Part shown: positions 6,628-6,882 of the stretch, piece by piece
How positions within the stretch are numbered: the first letter of the stretch is position 1
How the letters are laid out: each line of letters starts with the position of its first letter
Assembly (NCBI GenBank): GCA_017302755.1
Contig: JAFLCR010000125.1
Span: 1-6,882, forward strand
Length of the DNA stretch: 6,882 nucleotides
DNA from: Alphaproteobacteria bacterium
Lineage (GTDB): Bacteria > Pseudomonadota > Alphaproteobacteria > Rickettsiales > JAFLCR01
Direction of reading: 5' to 3'
The notes under the pieces: model-generated
Told to the model about the DNA's origin: nothing
What the model saw: the letters and a program-made list of their open reading frames with translations, nothing else
Databases searched by the model: none
Made by a program: the position numbers and the translations under genes

Positions 6628-6836
6628 TCAGGACTTCTTCTGATTCTTGCGGCGGGTTTCCCATCCCTTTTTTGCCGCCTCGCTGCGAGCCTCATAGGAT
6701 TCGCTGCGCTGCTTCTGGCGGTTCTGGGACATCTGATTGATCTGCTCATCCTGCTCCGGCTTGCGCTCGTAGCTTTCCAGGAAACGCTCAGGCCGTTTCC
6801 GCTATCGTCGATAGGGGTTTTCTGTCCTGTGTACAT
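6628..6836 (-). pseudogene. Small basic protein gene with an apparent one-base frameshift
   Basis: A strong ribosome binding site, AAGGAG (6847-6842), lies 5 bases before ATG 6836, and the frame begins MYTGQKTPIDDSG. That frame then turns into low-quality sequence and would run through the terminator and into erpA. The frame read one base back opens after a TAG at 6804-6802 and gives a convincing hydrophilic protein ending at TGA 6630-6628: RFLESYERKPEQDEQ, then NRQKQRSESYEARSEAAKKG and WETRRKNQKKS. Adding one base in the GCGGAAA stretch (about 6796-6802) joins both halves into a 69-residue protein rich in Lys, Arg, Glu and Gln, with one Trp. The alternative is a short intact protein of 34 residues from ATG 6732, which has no good ribosome binding site. 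I do not recognise the family; the KGWETRR ending is reminiscent of small hypothetical proteins. It may be a true pseudogene, a sequencing error or, less likely, a frameshifted gene: I see no classical slippery heptamer. It ends just before the shared terminator. Confidence 0.6.
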
Positions 6837-6838
6837 AA

Positions 6839-6875
6839 CGGCTCCTTCATGGCTGCATTTGCCTTCATGGAGCCG
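6839..6875 (-). promoter_or_regulatory. Inverted repeat overlapping the ribosome binding site of the small gene
   Basis: On the minus strand CGGCTCC (6875-6869) can pair with GGAGCCG (6845-6839) across 23 bases. The right arm contains the GGAG of the ribosome binding site for ATG 6836, so the fold would hide it. The loop holds two ATGAAG copies (from 6868 and 6850) in a third frame that stops after about 26 codons. A regulatory role is inference. Confidence 0.35.
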
Positions 6876-6882
6876 GAACCGG

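Noticed and set aside
6459..6836. 125-residue minus-strand ORF from ATG 6836 through to inside erpA
   Set aside because: It crosses the strong terminator and overlaps erpA antisense. Beyond about residue 13 its sequence looks like an out-of-frame reading; the convincing protein body is in the neighbouring frame.

Overview
The window looks like chromosomal housekeeping DNA from an alphaproteobacterium. The main evidence is the gene order: an A-type Fe-S carrier (erpA) diverges from a run of dgt, argS, a SPOR-domain membrane protein and nagZ. I recall this arrangement from many Alphaproteobacteria. GC content looks high by eye across the main genes, and the protein sequences fit that class. I cannot place it below class level.

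Layout: (1) Bases 1-432, plus strand, hold the 3' end of a gene cut by the window edge, probably an N-acetylmuramoyl-L-alanine amidase (Amidase_3). (2) Bases 429-6093, minus strand, form one tightly packed operon transcribed right to left: dgt, then argS, a SPOR-domain protein, nagZ and an M50 (site-2 protease family) membrane protease. The last four genes join by junctions of -4 to +1 bases, which suggests translational coupling. The only real gap in the operon is about 50 bases between dgt and argS, and it contains a small hairpin. (3) Bases 6094-6204 are an AT-rich divergent spacer between dgt and erpA with a 7+7 bp inverted repeat. (4) erpA (6205-6552, plus) ends at a strong hairpin terminator that looks bidirectional. 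(5) Converging on the same terminator from the right is a small gene (6628-6836, minus) that reads as a good protein only if a one-base frameshift is allowed.

How the genes fit together: NagZ (peptidoglycan recycling), the SPOR protein (binding of denuded glycan at the septum) and the nearby amidase (which makes denuded glycan) share a cell-wall theme. The M50 protease is a membrane partner of unknown substrate, and it sits where I would expect scpA/scpB in many relatives. dgt and argS serve nucleotide pools and translation, and erpA serves Fe-S cluster delivery. I found no mobile element, CRISPR array, tRNA or rRNA, and no convincing new multi-gene system. The most useful leads are the frameshifted small gene, the possibly sequestered ribosome binding site in front of it, and the altered 3' end of the operon.
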